A stretch of 64,000 bases of DNA from Salinimicrobium profundisediminis (lineage in GTDB: Bacteria > Bacteroidota > Bacteroidia > Flavobacteriales > Flavobacteriaceae). The notes below the pieces were generated by a model, which saw only the letters and a program-made list of their open reading frames with translations, had not been told where the DNA came from and ran no database searches. The stretch covers positions 56,660 through 120,659 of the forward strand of contig NZ_JAPJDA010000016.1 in assembly GCF_026241755.1 (NCBI RefSeq). Reading direction: 5' to 3'. Positions 48,421 to 57,148 of this stretch are shown here, in pieces (the stretch's first letter is position 1; the number at the start of each line of letters is the position of its first letter). The position numbers and the translations under genes are program-made.

Positions 48421-49266
48421 CTAGTAGTCTCCTAAGGTTTCAGGGTTTTGAGCAAGGGCTTTCTCCAGTTGCTCATCATTTGGAGCAACTCCGTGCCACT
48501 TGTGGCTTCCCATCATGAAATCTACGCCGTGCCCCATTTCGGTATTTAGCATAATTGCGACGGGTTTTCCTTTCCCGGTAAGGCTTTTAGCTTTATTAAG
48601 GCCTTCGCGTATTTGGTCGATGTCATTTCCTTTTTCAATCTCCAGCACTTCCCAGCCAAAAGCTTTAAATTTTTCGACAAGGTTCCCCATGGGTAAAACA
48701 TCATCTGTACAACCATCTATTTGCTGATAATTGCGATCTACAGTGGAGATTAAATTGTCTATTTTTTTTGCAGCTGCATACATGATTGCTTCCCAGTTTT
48801 GGCCCTCCTGTAACTCGCCATCACCATGAAGGGAGTATACAAGGTGTGAATCGCCATTTAGTTTTTTTGCGTTTGCTGCGCCTAATGCTACAGAAAGTCC
48901 CTGGCCTAATGAGCCAGAAGCTATTCTTACCCCTGGCAGGCCTTCGTGGGTTGTGGGGTGCCCCTGAAGACGGGAATCAATTAATCTAAAGGTGTTGAGT
49001 TCTTCCACAGGAAAATATCCGCTACGGGCAAGAACACTGTAGAACACCGGGGAGATATGGCCGTTGGAAAGGAAGAACAGGTCTTCATCAATTCCGTCCA
49101 TATCAAATCCTTCTTTGCGGTGCATTACTTCCTGATAAAGGACGCTTAAAAATTCGGCGCAACCCAAAGAGCCTCCGGGGTGTCCCGAATTTACTTTGTG
49201 AACCTGCCTTACAATGTCCCTTCTCACCTGGGTGACAAAATCTTGTAGTTGTTGTGTGTCTGACAT
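48421..49266 (-). CDS. Transketolase, N-terminal (TPP-binding) subunit
   Basis: A 281-residue subunit with the thiamine pyrophosphate domain: HKVNSGHPGGSLGCAEFLSV (near residue 20), HISPVFYSVLARSG, GSLGQGLSVALGAANAKKL, and the metal/TPP motif HGDGELQEGQNWEA. It is upstream of the C-terminal subunit on the minus strand. The element TATTTTTG (minus, 49296-49289) precedes the ATG by 22 bases. Confidence 0.94.
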   Translation of the reverse strand: MSDTQQLQDFVTQVRRDIVRQVHKVNSGHPGGSLGCAEFLSVLYQEVMHRKEGFDMDGIDEDLFFLSNGHISPVFYSVLARSGYFPVEELNTFRLIDSRLQGHPTTHEGLPGVRIASGSLGQGLSVALGAANAKKLNGDSHLVYSLHGDGELQEGQNWEAIMYAAAKKIDNLISTVDRNYQQIDGCTDDVLPMGNLVEKFKAFGWEVLEIEKGNDIDQIREGLNKAKSLTGKGKPVAIMLNTEMGHGVDFMMGSHKWHGVAPNDEQLEKALAQNPETLGDY

Positions 49267-49415
49267 CTGGTTTTTATTAAATGTCCTGCAAAAATACTAT
49301 TTTATCAATGCTTTGGAAATCAACCCGACTCAATTCTTCTAAAAGCTTTGAACAATTGTTTGAATAATTGTTGAGACTTTTAAATCTCTCATATTTCTTC
49401 GGAAGTTTGGTCAAA

Positions 49416-49444
49416 GCTGGCGTAGATTTGCAATCCGTGCCGGG
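49416..49444 (+). repeat. REP-like palindrome, first copy
   Basis: GCTGGCGTAGATTTGCAATC then CGTGCCGGG. Consensus of all copies: GGCGCGGATT-TGC-AATCCGTGCC, an imperfect hairpin with a G-T pair. Confidence 0.7.
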
Positions 49445-49456
49445 AAGTTCGATCTG

Positions 49457-49811
49457 TTTTGCCACAGATGTACAGATATTTTTTCATCTATTTTTTCTAA
49501 GCCTTTTTTAGATATTTCACAATGCTGGCGCGGATTTATAATCCGTGCCGAAACTAAACCTTTAGCTGGTGCGGATTTGCACCGTTCCGGGAAGACTCTA
49601 CTGGAGTTTTGCCACAGATACACAGATGTTATTTCATTTATCTTTTCTAAGCCTTTTTCAGATATTTCACAATGCTGGCGCGGATTTGCACCGTGCCGGG
49701 GAAGACTCGGTCTTAAATTTTGCCACAGATGCACAGATATTTTTTCATCTATTTTTTCTAAGTCTCTTTCAGCTATTTCCCAAAGCTGGCGCGGATTTGC
49801 AATCCGTGCCG
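49457..49811 (+). repeat. Three tandem units of a 92-94 base repeat ending in the REP-like palindrome
   Basis: Units 49457-49550, 49607-49698 and 49718-49811 each start with TTTTGCCACAGAT, continue with a TCTTTTCTAAG-type pyrimidine stretch and a TTTCACAATGCTGG-type sequence, and end with the GCGCGGATTTG palindrome. Spacers differ, and an extra palindrome copy is at 49564-49594. Confidence 0.8.
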
Positions 49812-49826
49812 AAACCCAGCCCTTCA

Positions 49827-49855
49827 GCTGGTGCACATTGCAATTGGGCCGGGTT
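49827..49855 (+). repeat. Degenerate last copy of the REP-like palindrome
   Basis: GCTGGTGCACATTGCAAT then TGGGCCGGG keeps the outline but not the pairing. Confidence 0.5.
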
Positions 49856-49920
49856 GATTTCCGTAGAACTTTAGAAAATTTCTGCGGGCTATCCTCTAAT
49901 CCCTGCCAACGAAAAATACC

Positions 49921-49928
49921 TATCTTTG
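49921..49928 (+). promoter_or_regulatory. -7 element (TATCTTTG) of tgt
   Basis: TATCTTTG ends 18 bases before the ATG at 49947. This rules out the longer in-frame start at 49926, which lies inside it. Confidence 0.6.
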
Positions 49929-49946
49929 CGCCCATTAAAATTGTTT

Positions 49947-51077
49947 ATGAAATTTGAATTAGCAGTTACCGATACGGGTAGCAGTGCCCGTGCAGGTGTG
50001 ATCACTACAGATCACGGAATCATTGAAACTCCCATCTTTATGCCGGTAGGCACAGTGGCTTCTGTAAAGGGTATTAGTCAGAAAGATCTTAAGGAAGAGG
50101 TGAATCCCGATATTATCCTGGGAAATACATACCACCTGTACCTGCGCCCACAAACCGAAATTCTGAAAAAAGCCGGTGGGCTCCATAAGTTTATGAACTG
50201 GGACAGGAACATTCTTACCGATAGTGGCGGGTACCAGGTATATTCTCTTGCCGACAGAAGGAAGATCAAAGAGGAAGGTGTGCGGTTTAAATCTCATATT
50301 GATGGCTCTTACCACAATTTTACTCCCGAAAATGTGATGGAAATTCAGCGCCTTATTGGTGCTGATATTATCATGGCCTTTGATGAATGCACCCCATATC
50401 CCTGTGATTATCGCTATGCGAAGAATTCCATGCACCGCACTCATAGGTGGCTGGACAGGTGTATCACTCATTTTGATAAAACGCCACCTTTATACGGTTA
50501 TGCCCAGGCGCTCTTTCCTATTGTGCAGGGAAGTACTTACAAAGATCTACGGGAAGAGTCGGCGGAGTATATAGCTTCAGCAGGAGCAGAGGGTAATGCC
50601 ATTGGTGGACTTTCTGTAGGGGAGCCGGCAGAAGAAATGTACGCAATGACCGAGGTGGTCACCAATATACTTCCGAAGGAAAAACCACGCTACCTTATGG
50701 GAGTGGGAACTCCAATTAATATTCTTGAAAATATTGCTTTGGGAGTAGACATGTTTGATTGTGTAATGCCTACCCGAAATGCCAGAAATGGAATGCTGTT
50801 TACGGCTCATGGCACAATTAATATCAAGAACAAGAAGTGGGAAGATGACTTTAGCCCTATAGATGAATCTGGCGCTACCTACGTTGATACTTTTTATACA
50901 AAGGCTTACCTTCGTCACCTCTTTACTGTGAACGAAATGCTTGGCAAGCAAATTGCTACCATGCACAACCTTGGCTTCTATCTGTGGTTGGTTCGCGAGG
51001 CAAGAAAACATATCTTAGCCGGGGACTTTGCTTCCTGGAAAAGCAAAATGGTACAGCAAATGGACAAACGTTTATAA
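49947..51077 (+). CDS. tgt: tRNA-guanine transglycosylase
   Basis: A 376-residue TIM-barrel enzyme from the ATG at 49947. Conserved: ETPIFMPVGTVASVKGIS, NTYHLYLRP, the catalytic-site DSGGYQVYSL, AFDECTPYPCDY, GGLSVGEPAEEM and FDCVMPTRNARNG with the catalytic Asp. It exchanges guanine-34 for preQ1 in GUN tRNAs. Oddity: the usual zinc site CxCx2C is absent; the aligned residues read G309, T311 and D314 (GATYVDTFYTKAYLRHL), while the fourth ligand His (H340, TMHNLGF) remains. The next gene starts 1 base after its stop. Confidence 0.93.
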   Translation: MKFELAVTDTGSSARAGVITTDHGIIETPIFMPVGTVASVKGISQKDLKEEVNPDIILGNTYHLYLRPQTEILKKAGGLHKFMNWDRNILTDSGGYQVYSLADRRKIKEEGVRFKSHIDGSYHNFTPENVMEIQRLIGADIIMAFDECTPYPCDYRYAKNSMHRTHRWLDRCITHFDKTPPLYGYAQALFPIVQGSTYKDLREESAEYIASAGAEGNAIGGLSVGEPAEEMYAMTEVVTNILPKEKPRYLMGVGTPINILENIALGVDMFDCVMPTRNARNGMLFTAHGTINIKNKKWEDDFSPIDESGATYVDTFYTKAYLRHLFTVNEMLGKQIATMHNLGFYLWLVREARKHILAGDFASWKSKMVQQMDKRL

Positions 51078-51078
51078 T

Positions 51079-52155
51079 TTGAAGATCCTTGATTGGTACA
51101 TACTAAAGAGATACCTGGGGACATTCGTGTTAATGCTGCTCCTCTTTATTCCTATTGGAATAACGGTAAATCTTGCCGAAAAGATTGATAAGATCCTTCA
51201 GAACGAAGTGCCTTTTTGGGAAGTAGTGAACTATTATATTGATTTTACCATCTACTTTGCGAACTTACTTTTTCCTTTGTTTCTGTTCCTCTCGGTGATT
51301 TGGTTTACTTCAAAGCTGGCTCAGAACACCGAAATTATCGCATTTTTGAGTAGTGGGGTTTCCTTCTGGCGTTTTCTTCGCCCATATATGATTGGGTCTA
51401 CAATAGTGTGTGTCGCAGCCCTTGTCTTGGGTATGTATCTTGCTCCCAGTGCAAGTAAAGGTTTTAATGAGTTTAAGTACACTTACCTAAAAAGGGGTAG
51501 TGATGTGCAGGAGACCAGTGATGTCTACAGGCAAATTAATGATAATGAATTTATTTATGCTTCTCACTTTCAACCCCGAATTAATTCGGCTCAGAATTTT
51601 ACCCTGGAGCATTTTGAAGGAAATAAACTTAAATATAAAATAAGTGCGTCAAGGCTAAAATTGAATGAAGAAGATTCTACCTACACCCTTACCAACTACC
51701 ACAAAAGGATTATTGGTGAAGATGGAGATATATTGATTTCAGAAATTAGTAAAGATACTGTGCTGCCATTTGATTTTGATGAACTTACACCGGTGTCTTA
51801 TATGGCAGAGACACTTAATTACAATGAACTCGAAGCTTTTATTGAGCAGGAAAAAGGTAGGGGTTCTGGAAATATAAATCGCTATAAAGTGGTGGCTTAC
51901 AAACGCTGGAGTCTGCCGGTTTCTGCCTATATTCTTACCATAATTGCTGTTGCGGTTTCTTCTATGAAACGCCGCGGCGGAATGGGAGTGAACCTTGCGC
52001 TGGGAATTACTTTGGCCTTTATTTTCATTTTTATGGATAAGGTGTTTGGTACCATTGCCGAGCAAAGTACCTTCTCACCGTTGTTGGCTGTATGGTTCCC
52101 AAATATGTTCTTCGGAGTTTTAGCTGCTTACCTGCTCTGGAATGCTAAGCGATAA
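51079..52155 (+). CDS. LptF/LptG family permease
   Basis: A 358-residue membrane protein, most simply starting at TTG 51079 (LKILDWYILKRYLGTFVLML), one base after the tgt stop. It has helices at the N-terminus (about residues 14-33, 55-75, 95-120) and C-terminus (about 280-355), with a periplasmic beta-jellyroll between (VYRQINDNEFIYASHFQPR). This is YjgP/YjgQ, the permease of the Lpt machine moving lipopolysaccharide to the outer membrane. Whether F or G cannot be told. Its last 14 bases overlap the next gene. Confidence 0.9.
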   Translation: MKILDWYILKRYLGTFVLMLLLFIPIGITVNLAEKIDKILQNEVPFWEVVNYYIDFTIYFANLLFPLFLFLSVIWFTSKLAQNTEIIAFLSSGVSFWRFLRPYMIGSTIVCVAALVLGMYLAPSASKGFNEFKYTYLKRGSDVQETSDVYRQINDNEFIYASHFQPRINSAQNFTLEHFEGNKLKYKISASRLKLNEEDSTYTLTNYHKRIIGEDGDILISEISKDTVLPFDFDELTPVSYMAETLNYNELEAFIEQEKGRGSGNINRYKVVAYKRWSLPVSAYILTIIAVAVSSMKRRGGMGVNLALGITLAFIFIFMDKVFGTIAEQSTFSPLLAVWFPNMFFGVLAAYLLWNAKR

Positions 52156-53068
52156 AGTTAAGGCTTACCTGCACTTTCACTTCATTGTGTTTATCTGGGG
52201 GTTTACCGCAGTCTTAGGCGCATTGATCACCTTAGATGCCGTACCATTGGTGTGGTACAGGATGTTATTGGCCAGCGGCTTTATCTTTCTTTGGATAAAG
52301 TGGAAGAAAAAGAACCTGAAGCTGGCACCGGGAAGAATTAAAGTGATGCTAATTGCCGGCGTGGTAATTGCCGTTCACTGGTTAACCTTCTTTGGGGCCA
52401 TTAAGGTTTCCAATGTTTCCATTACCCTCGCTCTACTTTCTACAGGGGCTTTTTTCACCTCTATTCTTGAACCAATTTTTTACAAACGTAAAGTTATATG
52501 GTATGAGATCCTTTTAGGAATAGTGGTGATTTGTGGGTTGTATATTATTTTCAAGGTAGAGACAGAGTACGTTCTTGGAATCCTGCTTGCGCTACTTTCT
52601 GCTTTTCTTTCTTCAGTTTTCTCCCTTATTAACGGCAAATTGGCTAAGCAGGAAGATGCCTCTGTAATTTCATTTTACGAACTGCTTACTGGTGCCGGTG
52701 CCATCACCGTTTATCTTCTTTTTCTTTCTTTCTTCGGAAATAGCAGTAGCTCTGGGTTTAGCGCAAATTTCTTTAACGTTTCGGCGGCAGACTGGATTTA
52801 CCTGTTTATTCTGGCTTCCATCTGCACCGCCTATGCTTTTATAGCTTCTGTAGCCGTTATGCGGCACTTGAGCCCATATACCATAATGCTTACTATAAAT
52901 TTGGAACCTGTGTACGGAATTCTGCTTGCCTTTTGGGTCTTGGGAAGTGATGAGGCTATGAATCCGGGGTTTTATTATGGTGCAGCAATCATTCTTATTA
53001 CCGTAATCCTGAATGGCTTTTTGAAGACAAGGAGAAAATTCAAAAAACTGCCGAAAGCTAGCTCTTAA
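52142..53068 (+). CDS. EamA/DMT family transporter
   Basis: A 308-residue protein with ten membrane helices in two EamA halves (FHFIVFIWGFTAVLGALITL, HWLTFFGAIKVSNVSITLAL; YLFILASICTAYAFIASVAV, PYTIMLTINLEPVYGILLAF). It exports or imports a small metabolite; the substrate is unknown. It overlaps lptF/G by 14 bases, so the tgt-lpt-eamA set is probably one operon. Confidence 0.88.
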   Translation: MLSDKVKAYLHFHFIVFIWGFTAVLGALITLDAVPLVWYRMLLASGFIFLWIKWKKKNLKLAPGRIKVMLIAGVVIAVHWLTFFGAIKVSNVSITLALLSTGAFFTSILEPIFYKRKVIWYEILLGIVVICGLYIIFKVETEYVLGILLALLSAFLSSVFSLINGKLAKQEDASVISFYELLTGAGAITVYLLFLSFFGNSSSSGFSANFFNVSAADWIYLFILASICTAYAFIASVAVMRHLSPYTIMLTINLEPVYGILLAFWVLGSDEAMNPGFYYGAAIILITVILNGFLKTRRKFKKLPKASS

Positions 53069-53074
53069 GTTTCT

Positions 53075-53082
53075 TATATTTG
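53075..53082 (+). promoter_or_regulatory. -7 element (TATATTTG) of accA
   Basis: TATATTTG ends 31 bases before the accA ATG at 53114. It matches the consensus. Confidence 0.55.
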
Positions 53083-53113
53083 TAAGCTAATTAAAAACAA
53101 CCCATAGCTCATT

Positions 53114-54067
53114 ATGGAATATTTAGATTTTGAATTACCTATAAAAGAGTTGGAAGAGCAGTACCAGAAAGCTTGTGCCATTGGTAAGGAAAGTGATGTT
53201 GATGTTACAGCTACATGTCGTCAAATTGAGAAGAGACTCACTGAAACCAAAAAAGAGATCTATAAGAATCTTACCGCCTGGCAAAGGGTTCAGCTTTCAC
53301 GCCATCCAAACCGCCCCTATACATTAGATTACATTAACGCTATTTGTGGTGACACTTTTCTGGAACTTCATGGAGATCGAAATGTAAAAGATGATAAAGC
53401 CATGATTGGAGGCCTTGGAAAAATTGGCGATCAAAGCTATATGTTTGTGGGGCAGCAAAAGGGATTTAATACAAAAACCCGTCAGTACCGCAATTTTGGA
53501 ATGGCAAATCCTGAAGGTTATAGAAAAGCGCTCCGTCTAATGAAATCTGCCGAAAAATTTGGGATCCCTGTAGTTACTTTTGTAGATACTCCGGGAGCCT
53601 ATCCAGGTCTTGAAGCTGAAGAAAGAGGGCAGGGAGAAGCAATCGCCCGAAATATACTTGAAATGACCAGGCTTAAAGTTCCAATTATCGTGGTGATTAT
53701 TGGTGAAGGAGCCAGTGGTGGCGCTTTAGGTATTGGTGTGGGTGATAAAGTACTCATGCTCGAAAATACCTGGTACTCGGTGATTTCACCCGAATCCTGC
53801 TCGTCTATTCTATGGCGAAGCTGGGAGTACAAAGAAAGGGCAGCCGATGCTTTGAAACTTACTGCTAAGGATATGAAAAAGCAAAAGCTCATAGACGAGA
53901 TCGTAAAAGAGCCAGTTGGTGGTGCACATAGCAACAGGGAAATGACATTTTCTATAGTAAAAGATGCCATTTCTGAAGCTTATGAAGACTTCAAAAACTT
54001 ATCACCAGATGAACTGGTGAAAAAAAGAATGAACAAGTATTCCCAAATGGGAGTGTTTAAAGGTTAA
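53114..54067 (+). CDS. accA: Acetyl-CoA carboxylase carboxyltransferase subunit alpha
   Basis: A 317-residue subunit: [60 protein letters not shown] and [20 protein letters not shown] (oxyanion residues). With AccD it transfers the carboxyl group to acetyl-CoA, the first step of fatty-acid synthesis. A terminator follows at 54091. Confidence 0.97.
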   Translation: MEYLDFELPIKELEEQYQKACAIGKESDVDVTATCRQIEKRLTETKKEIYKNLTAWQRVQLSRHPNRPYTLDYINAICGDTFLELHGDRNVKDDKAMIGGLGKIGDQSYMFVGQQKGFNTKTRQYRNFGMANPEGYRKALRLMKSAEKFGIPVVTFVDTPGAYPGLEAEERGQGEAIARNILEMTRLKVPIIVVIIGEGASGGALGIGVGDKVLMLENTWYSVISPESCSSILWRSWEYKERAADALKLTAKDMKKQKLIDEIVKEPVGGAHSNREMTFSIVKDAISEAYEDFKNLSPDELVKKRMNKYSQMGVFKG

Positions 54068-54090
54068 ATCCTTATTACATAAGACAGGAA

Positions 54091-54121
54091 AAAATCCGGA
54101 GAGAAACTCTTCGGATTTTTT
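54091..54121 (+). terminator. Terminator of accA
   Basis: AAAATCCG pairs with CGGATTTT across GAGAGAAACTCTT, itself a small inner helix, followed by a T run. Confidence 0.85.
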
Positions 54122-54234
54122 TGGCCTTATCAACAAAATTTTTAAGTTATGAACAGTTAAAATGTTCATAACCTGTGAACTAAGTAAAGCCCTTTTCGGC
54201 TAAATTCTATACTCTATTTCTCTACTTTCGTAAC

Positions 54235-55788
54235 ATGGAAAAAGTCAAAGCCCCTCAAAATTATAATTTTAATCCCGGGAATGTCATCAATCTCGAGAAA
54301 GGGAAAATTCCGCCTCAAGCTGTTGATTTAGAAGAAGTTGTGCTTGGAGCCATGATGATTGATAAAAGAGGTGTTGACGAAATTATCGATATTTTACATC
54401 CCGATGTTTTCTATAAAAGTGCCCATCAATATATATTCGAAGCCATATTTAAGCTGTTCGAGAATTCTGAACCGGTCGACTTATTAACGGTTTCCAATCA
54501 ATTGAGGAAAGATCAGAAACTGGAGCAGGTAGGTGGCGACTTTTACCTGGTGCAGCTCACCCAAAAAGTGTCTTCTTCTGCTCACATCGAGTTCCATGCG
54601 AGGATCATTCTTCAAAAATATATTCAGCGTAGTTTAATAAAGATTTCCAACGAGATCATCGAAGAATCATACGATGAAACAACCGATGTTTTCGATCTTT
54701 TAGACACTGCCGAATCTAAACTTTATGAAGTAACGCAGGGAAACATAAAAAGATCTTCAGAAACTGCACAAGATCTTGTGATGCAGGCAAAGAAAAAGAT
54801 CCAGGAGATTTCCAACAAATCAGGTCTTTCAGGGATTCCTTCAGGATTTGAAAAGCTCGATAAGCTTACTTCCGGATGGCAACCCAGTGACCTTGTGATT
54901 GTGGCTGCCCGTCCTGGTATGGGGAAAACGGCCCTCACACTTTCTATGGCCCGAAATATTTCTGTAGGCCAGAATATTCCGGTAGCCTTCTTTTCCCTGG
55001 AGATGTCTTCTGTACAGTTGATCACCCGTTTAATTTCTTCTGAAACCGGTTTGTCTTCAGAAAAACTGCGTACAGGAAATCTTGAAAAACATGAGTGGGA
55101 ACAGCTTAACGTAAAGGTGAAGGGTCTTGAAAAAGCACCGCTCTTTATTGATGATACACCTTCCCTGTCTATTTTTGACCTTAGGGCAAAGGCGAGGAGG
55201 TTGGCTTCTCAACACGGTATTAGGTTGATCGTGATCGATTACCTTCAGCTTATGACTGCCGGTGGTAGCCAAAAAGGAGGGAACCGGGAACAGGAGATCT
55301 CGACGATCTCCCGAAACCTTAAGGCCCTGGCTAAAGAATTGAACGTGCCGGTAATTGCGCTCTCGCAGTTATCGCGGGCGGTGGAAACAAGAGGGGGGTC
55401 AAAAAGGCCACTTTTGAGTGACCTTCGGGAATCGGGTGCGATTGAACAGGATGCCGATATCGTTTCGTTCATCTACCGGCCAGAATATTATAAAATAGAA
55501 GAGTGGGATGATGAAGAGCGTTCTCCAACAGATGGACAGGCAGAATTCATTGTTGCCAAACACAGGAACGGTGGACTTGAGAATATTAGGCTTAAATTTA
55601 TTGGACATTTAGGTAAATTCGATAACTTAGATGACTTTGATTCCCCTTCTGAGTTCCATTCAAAGATGAATGACAATGATTCTGGAGATTTTGGATTCAA
55701 TACTAGCCATTTCCCGAGTGCCAATGAAGCCTTCGGAAGCTCGATGAATGATGACTTAAATGATGACGACAGCGACGTACCTTTCTAA
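54235..55788 (+). CDS. dnaB: Replicative DNA helicase DnaB
   Basis: A 517-residue helicase: N-terminal collar domain (PPQAVDLEEVVLGAMMIDKR), linker, then RecA core with Walker A ARPGMGKTAL (G228-T232), Walker B LIVIDYLQLM, and LSQLSRAVETRGGSKRPLLS. The acidic C-terminal tail is DDLNDDDSDVPF. It unwinds DNA at the fork. No intein is present. The near-consensus element TACTTTCG (54223-54230) precedes it. Its 3' end overlaps the next reading frame. Confidence 0.97.
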   Translation: MEKVKAPQNYNFNPGNVINLEKGKIPPQAVDLEEVVLGAMMIDKRGVDEIIDILHPDVFYKSAHQYIFEAIFKLFENSEPVDLLTVSNQLRKDQKLEQVGGDFYLVQLTQKVSSSAHIEFHARIILQKYIQRSLIKISNEIIEESYDETTDVFDLLDTAESKLYEVTQGNIKRSSETAQDLVMQAKKKIQEISNKSGLSGIPSGFEKLDKLTSGWQPSDLVIVAARPGMGKTALTLSMARNISVGQNIPVAFFSLEMSSVQLITRLISSETGLSSEKLRTGNLEKHEWEQLNVKVKGLEKAPLFIDDTPSLSIFDLRAKARRLASQHGIRLIVIDYLQLMTAGGSQKGGNREQEISTISRNLKALAKELNVPVIALSQLSRAVETRGGSKRPLLSDLRESGAIEQDADIVSFIYRPEYYKIEEWDDEERSPTDGQAEFIVAKHRNGGLENIRLKFIGHLGKFDNLDDFDSPSEFHSKMNDNDSGDFGFNTSHFPSANEAFGSSMNDDLNDDDSDVPF

Positions 55789-57127
55789 TAAAATCTCATC
55801 TCTCCGGAATTTTTCCGTAGAGCTTTTTACTAAAAACATATCTTTAAAAGCCGGAAATAGTACAACTTTTTCCGGCTTTTGCATACTGTTATTTTTCCTG
55901 GTGTTTTCTGCTTCAGCTTTTGCATCGCAGATCCTTATCCCTATGGATGCCGAAAGTCAGCGTAACCATCTCAAGGCTTATGGCATCACTTACTGGATGC
56001 TCGACAAAGATGTAAAAGTGCAGTGGCTGCTCAATTATAGGGGCGGTTCCTTTTTAATGCCCGATTCCGAAGAACTCCGCAGAGAATGTAAGATCCGTGG
56101 TGTTTCTTATGAGGTGATTAGTGATCAAAAAACTTCAGATATTCTTGAAGAAATCTCGAACCCATCTAAAAATATGCAGGCTGTATTACTTGAAAAAGCC
56201 CCTAAAATTGCAGTGTATTCTCCACAGGGAAATAAGCCTTGGGATGATGCTGTAACTATGGTGCTCACCTATGCCGAAATTCCTTATGAAACCATTTATG
56301 ATGAGGAAGTTCTTAATGATGCCCTACTGTTGTTTGACTGGCTGCACCTGCACCACGAAGATTTTACGGGCCAATACGGAAAATTTTATCGCAGTTACCG
56401 CACTGCTCCCTGGTATATTGAAGACAAGAAACAGGCCGAAGCTTTGGCTGCCAGGTTGGGATATGAGAAAGTTGCTGAAGAAAAACTTGCAGTTGCACTG
56501 AAAATTAGGGACTATGTGGTTGGAGGCGGTTTCATGTTCGCCATGTGCAGTGCCACCGATAGTTTTGATATTGCGCTTTCGGCAGAAGGGGTAGATATTG
56601 CAGAACCTATGTTTGACGGTGATCCCAGCGATGCCAATTATCAGAAAGAGCTGAATTTTGAGAAGAGTTTTGCCTTTGAGAATTTTATCCTGGAAAGAAA
56701 CCCAATGGTGTATGAGTTTTCCTCAATTGATATGACGGGGAAACGGCAGGTGCCTATGGATGTAGATTACTTTAGCTTGATGGAATACTCGGCAAAATGG
56801 GATCCAGTACCAACTATGTTAACCCAAAACCACACCATGCTCGTCAAAGGATTTATGGGCCAAACCACAGCTTACGATCCTGCTACCATCAAGCCCACTG
56901 TGCTGGTAATGGGGCAGAGCAAGATCAATGGGGAAGCAAAATATATCCACGGAATAAAAGGTAATGGCTTTTTTACCTTTTATGGAGGTCATGATCCCGA
57001 GGATTACCAACACATGGTAGGAGATCCAAAAACCGAACTGGAACTACATCCCACTTCCCCCGGATATCGTCTTATTCTCAACAACGTGCTTTTTCCTGCC
57101 GCCAAAAAACAAAAACAAAAAACCTGA
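55760..57127 (+). CDS. Exported protein of unknown function (database label often asparagine synthetase B)
   Basis: A 455-residue frame starting at 55760 and overlapping dnaB by 29 bases. A signal peptide (FCILLFFLVFSASAFAS) begins only at about residue 38, and the preceding 38 residues cover a terminator-like hairpin (55847-55880). A non-ATG start at 55883-55888 (ATA or CTG) is therefore conceivable. Mature part: ILIPMDAESQRNHLKAYGIT, GGSFLMPDSEELRREC, FAMCSATDSFDIALSAEGVD, FYGGHDPEDYQHMVGDPKTE. I see no N-type or synthetase active site that would support the asparagine-synthetase label; treat the role as unknown. Confidence 0.7.
   Translation: MMTTATYLSNKISSLRNFSVELFTKNISLKAGNSTTFSGFCILLFFLVFSASAFASQILIPMDAESQRNHLKAYGITYWMLDKDVKVQWLLNYRGGSFLMPDSEELRRECKIRGVSYEVISDQKTSDILEEISNPSKNMQAVLLEKAPKIAVYSPQGNKPWDDAVTMVLTYAEIPYETIYDEEVLNDALLLFDWLHLHHEDFTGQYGKFYRSYRTAPWYIEDKKQAEALAARLGYEKVAEEKLAVALKIRDYVVGGGFMFAMCSATDSFDIALSAEGVDIAEPMFDGDPSDANYQKELNFEKSFAFENFILERNPMVYEFSSIDMTGKRQVPMDVDYFSLMEYSAKWDPVPTMLTQNHTMLVKGFMGQTTAYDPATIKPTVLVMGQSKINGEAKYIHGIKGNGFFTFYGGHDPEDYQHMVGDPKTELELHPTSPGYRLILNNVLFPAAKKQKQKT
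55847..55880 (+). terminator. Hairpin overlapping the start of the exported protein
   Basis: AAAAGCCGGAAA pairs perfectly with TTTCCGGCTTTT across TAGTACAACTT. It looks like the dnaB terminator but is inside the next annotated reading frame. Confidence 0.75.
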
Positions 57128-57148
57128 GAAGACCCTTTCTAACCAACT

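Larger units (their letters stand above)
49267..49946. other. Gene-free repeat region between tkt and tgt
   Basis: No coding frame here is credible. It holds three units of about 93 bases in tandem plus additional REP-like copies (see next entries), the transketolase -7 element at 49289-49296 (minus) and the tgt -7 element at 49921-49928. Confidence 0.75.

Noticed and set aside
49411..49935. 174-residue minus-strand frame with internal repeats, and plus-strand frames in the same area
   Set aside because: The apparent protein repeats are translations of the 93-base DNA repeat and its REP palindrome; there is no start context or family.
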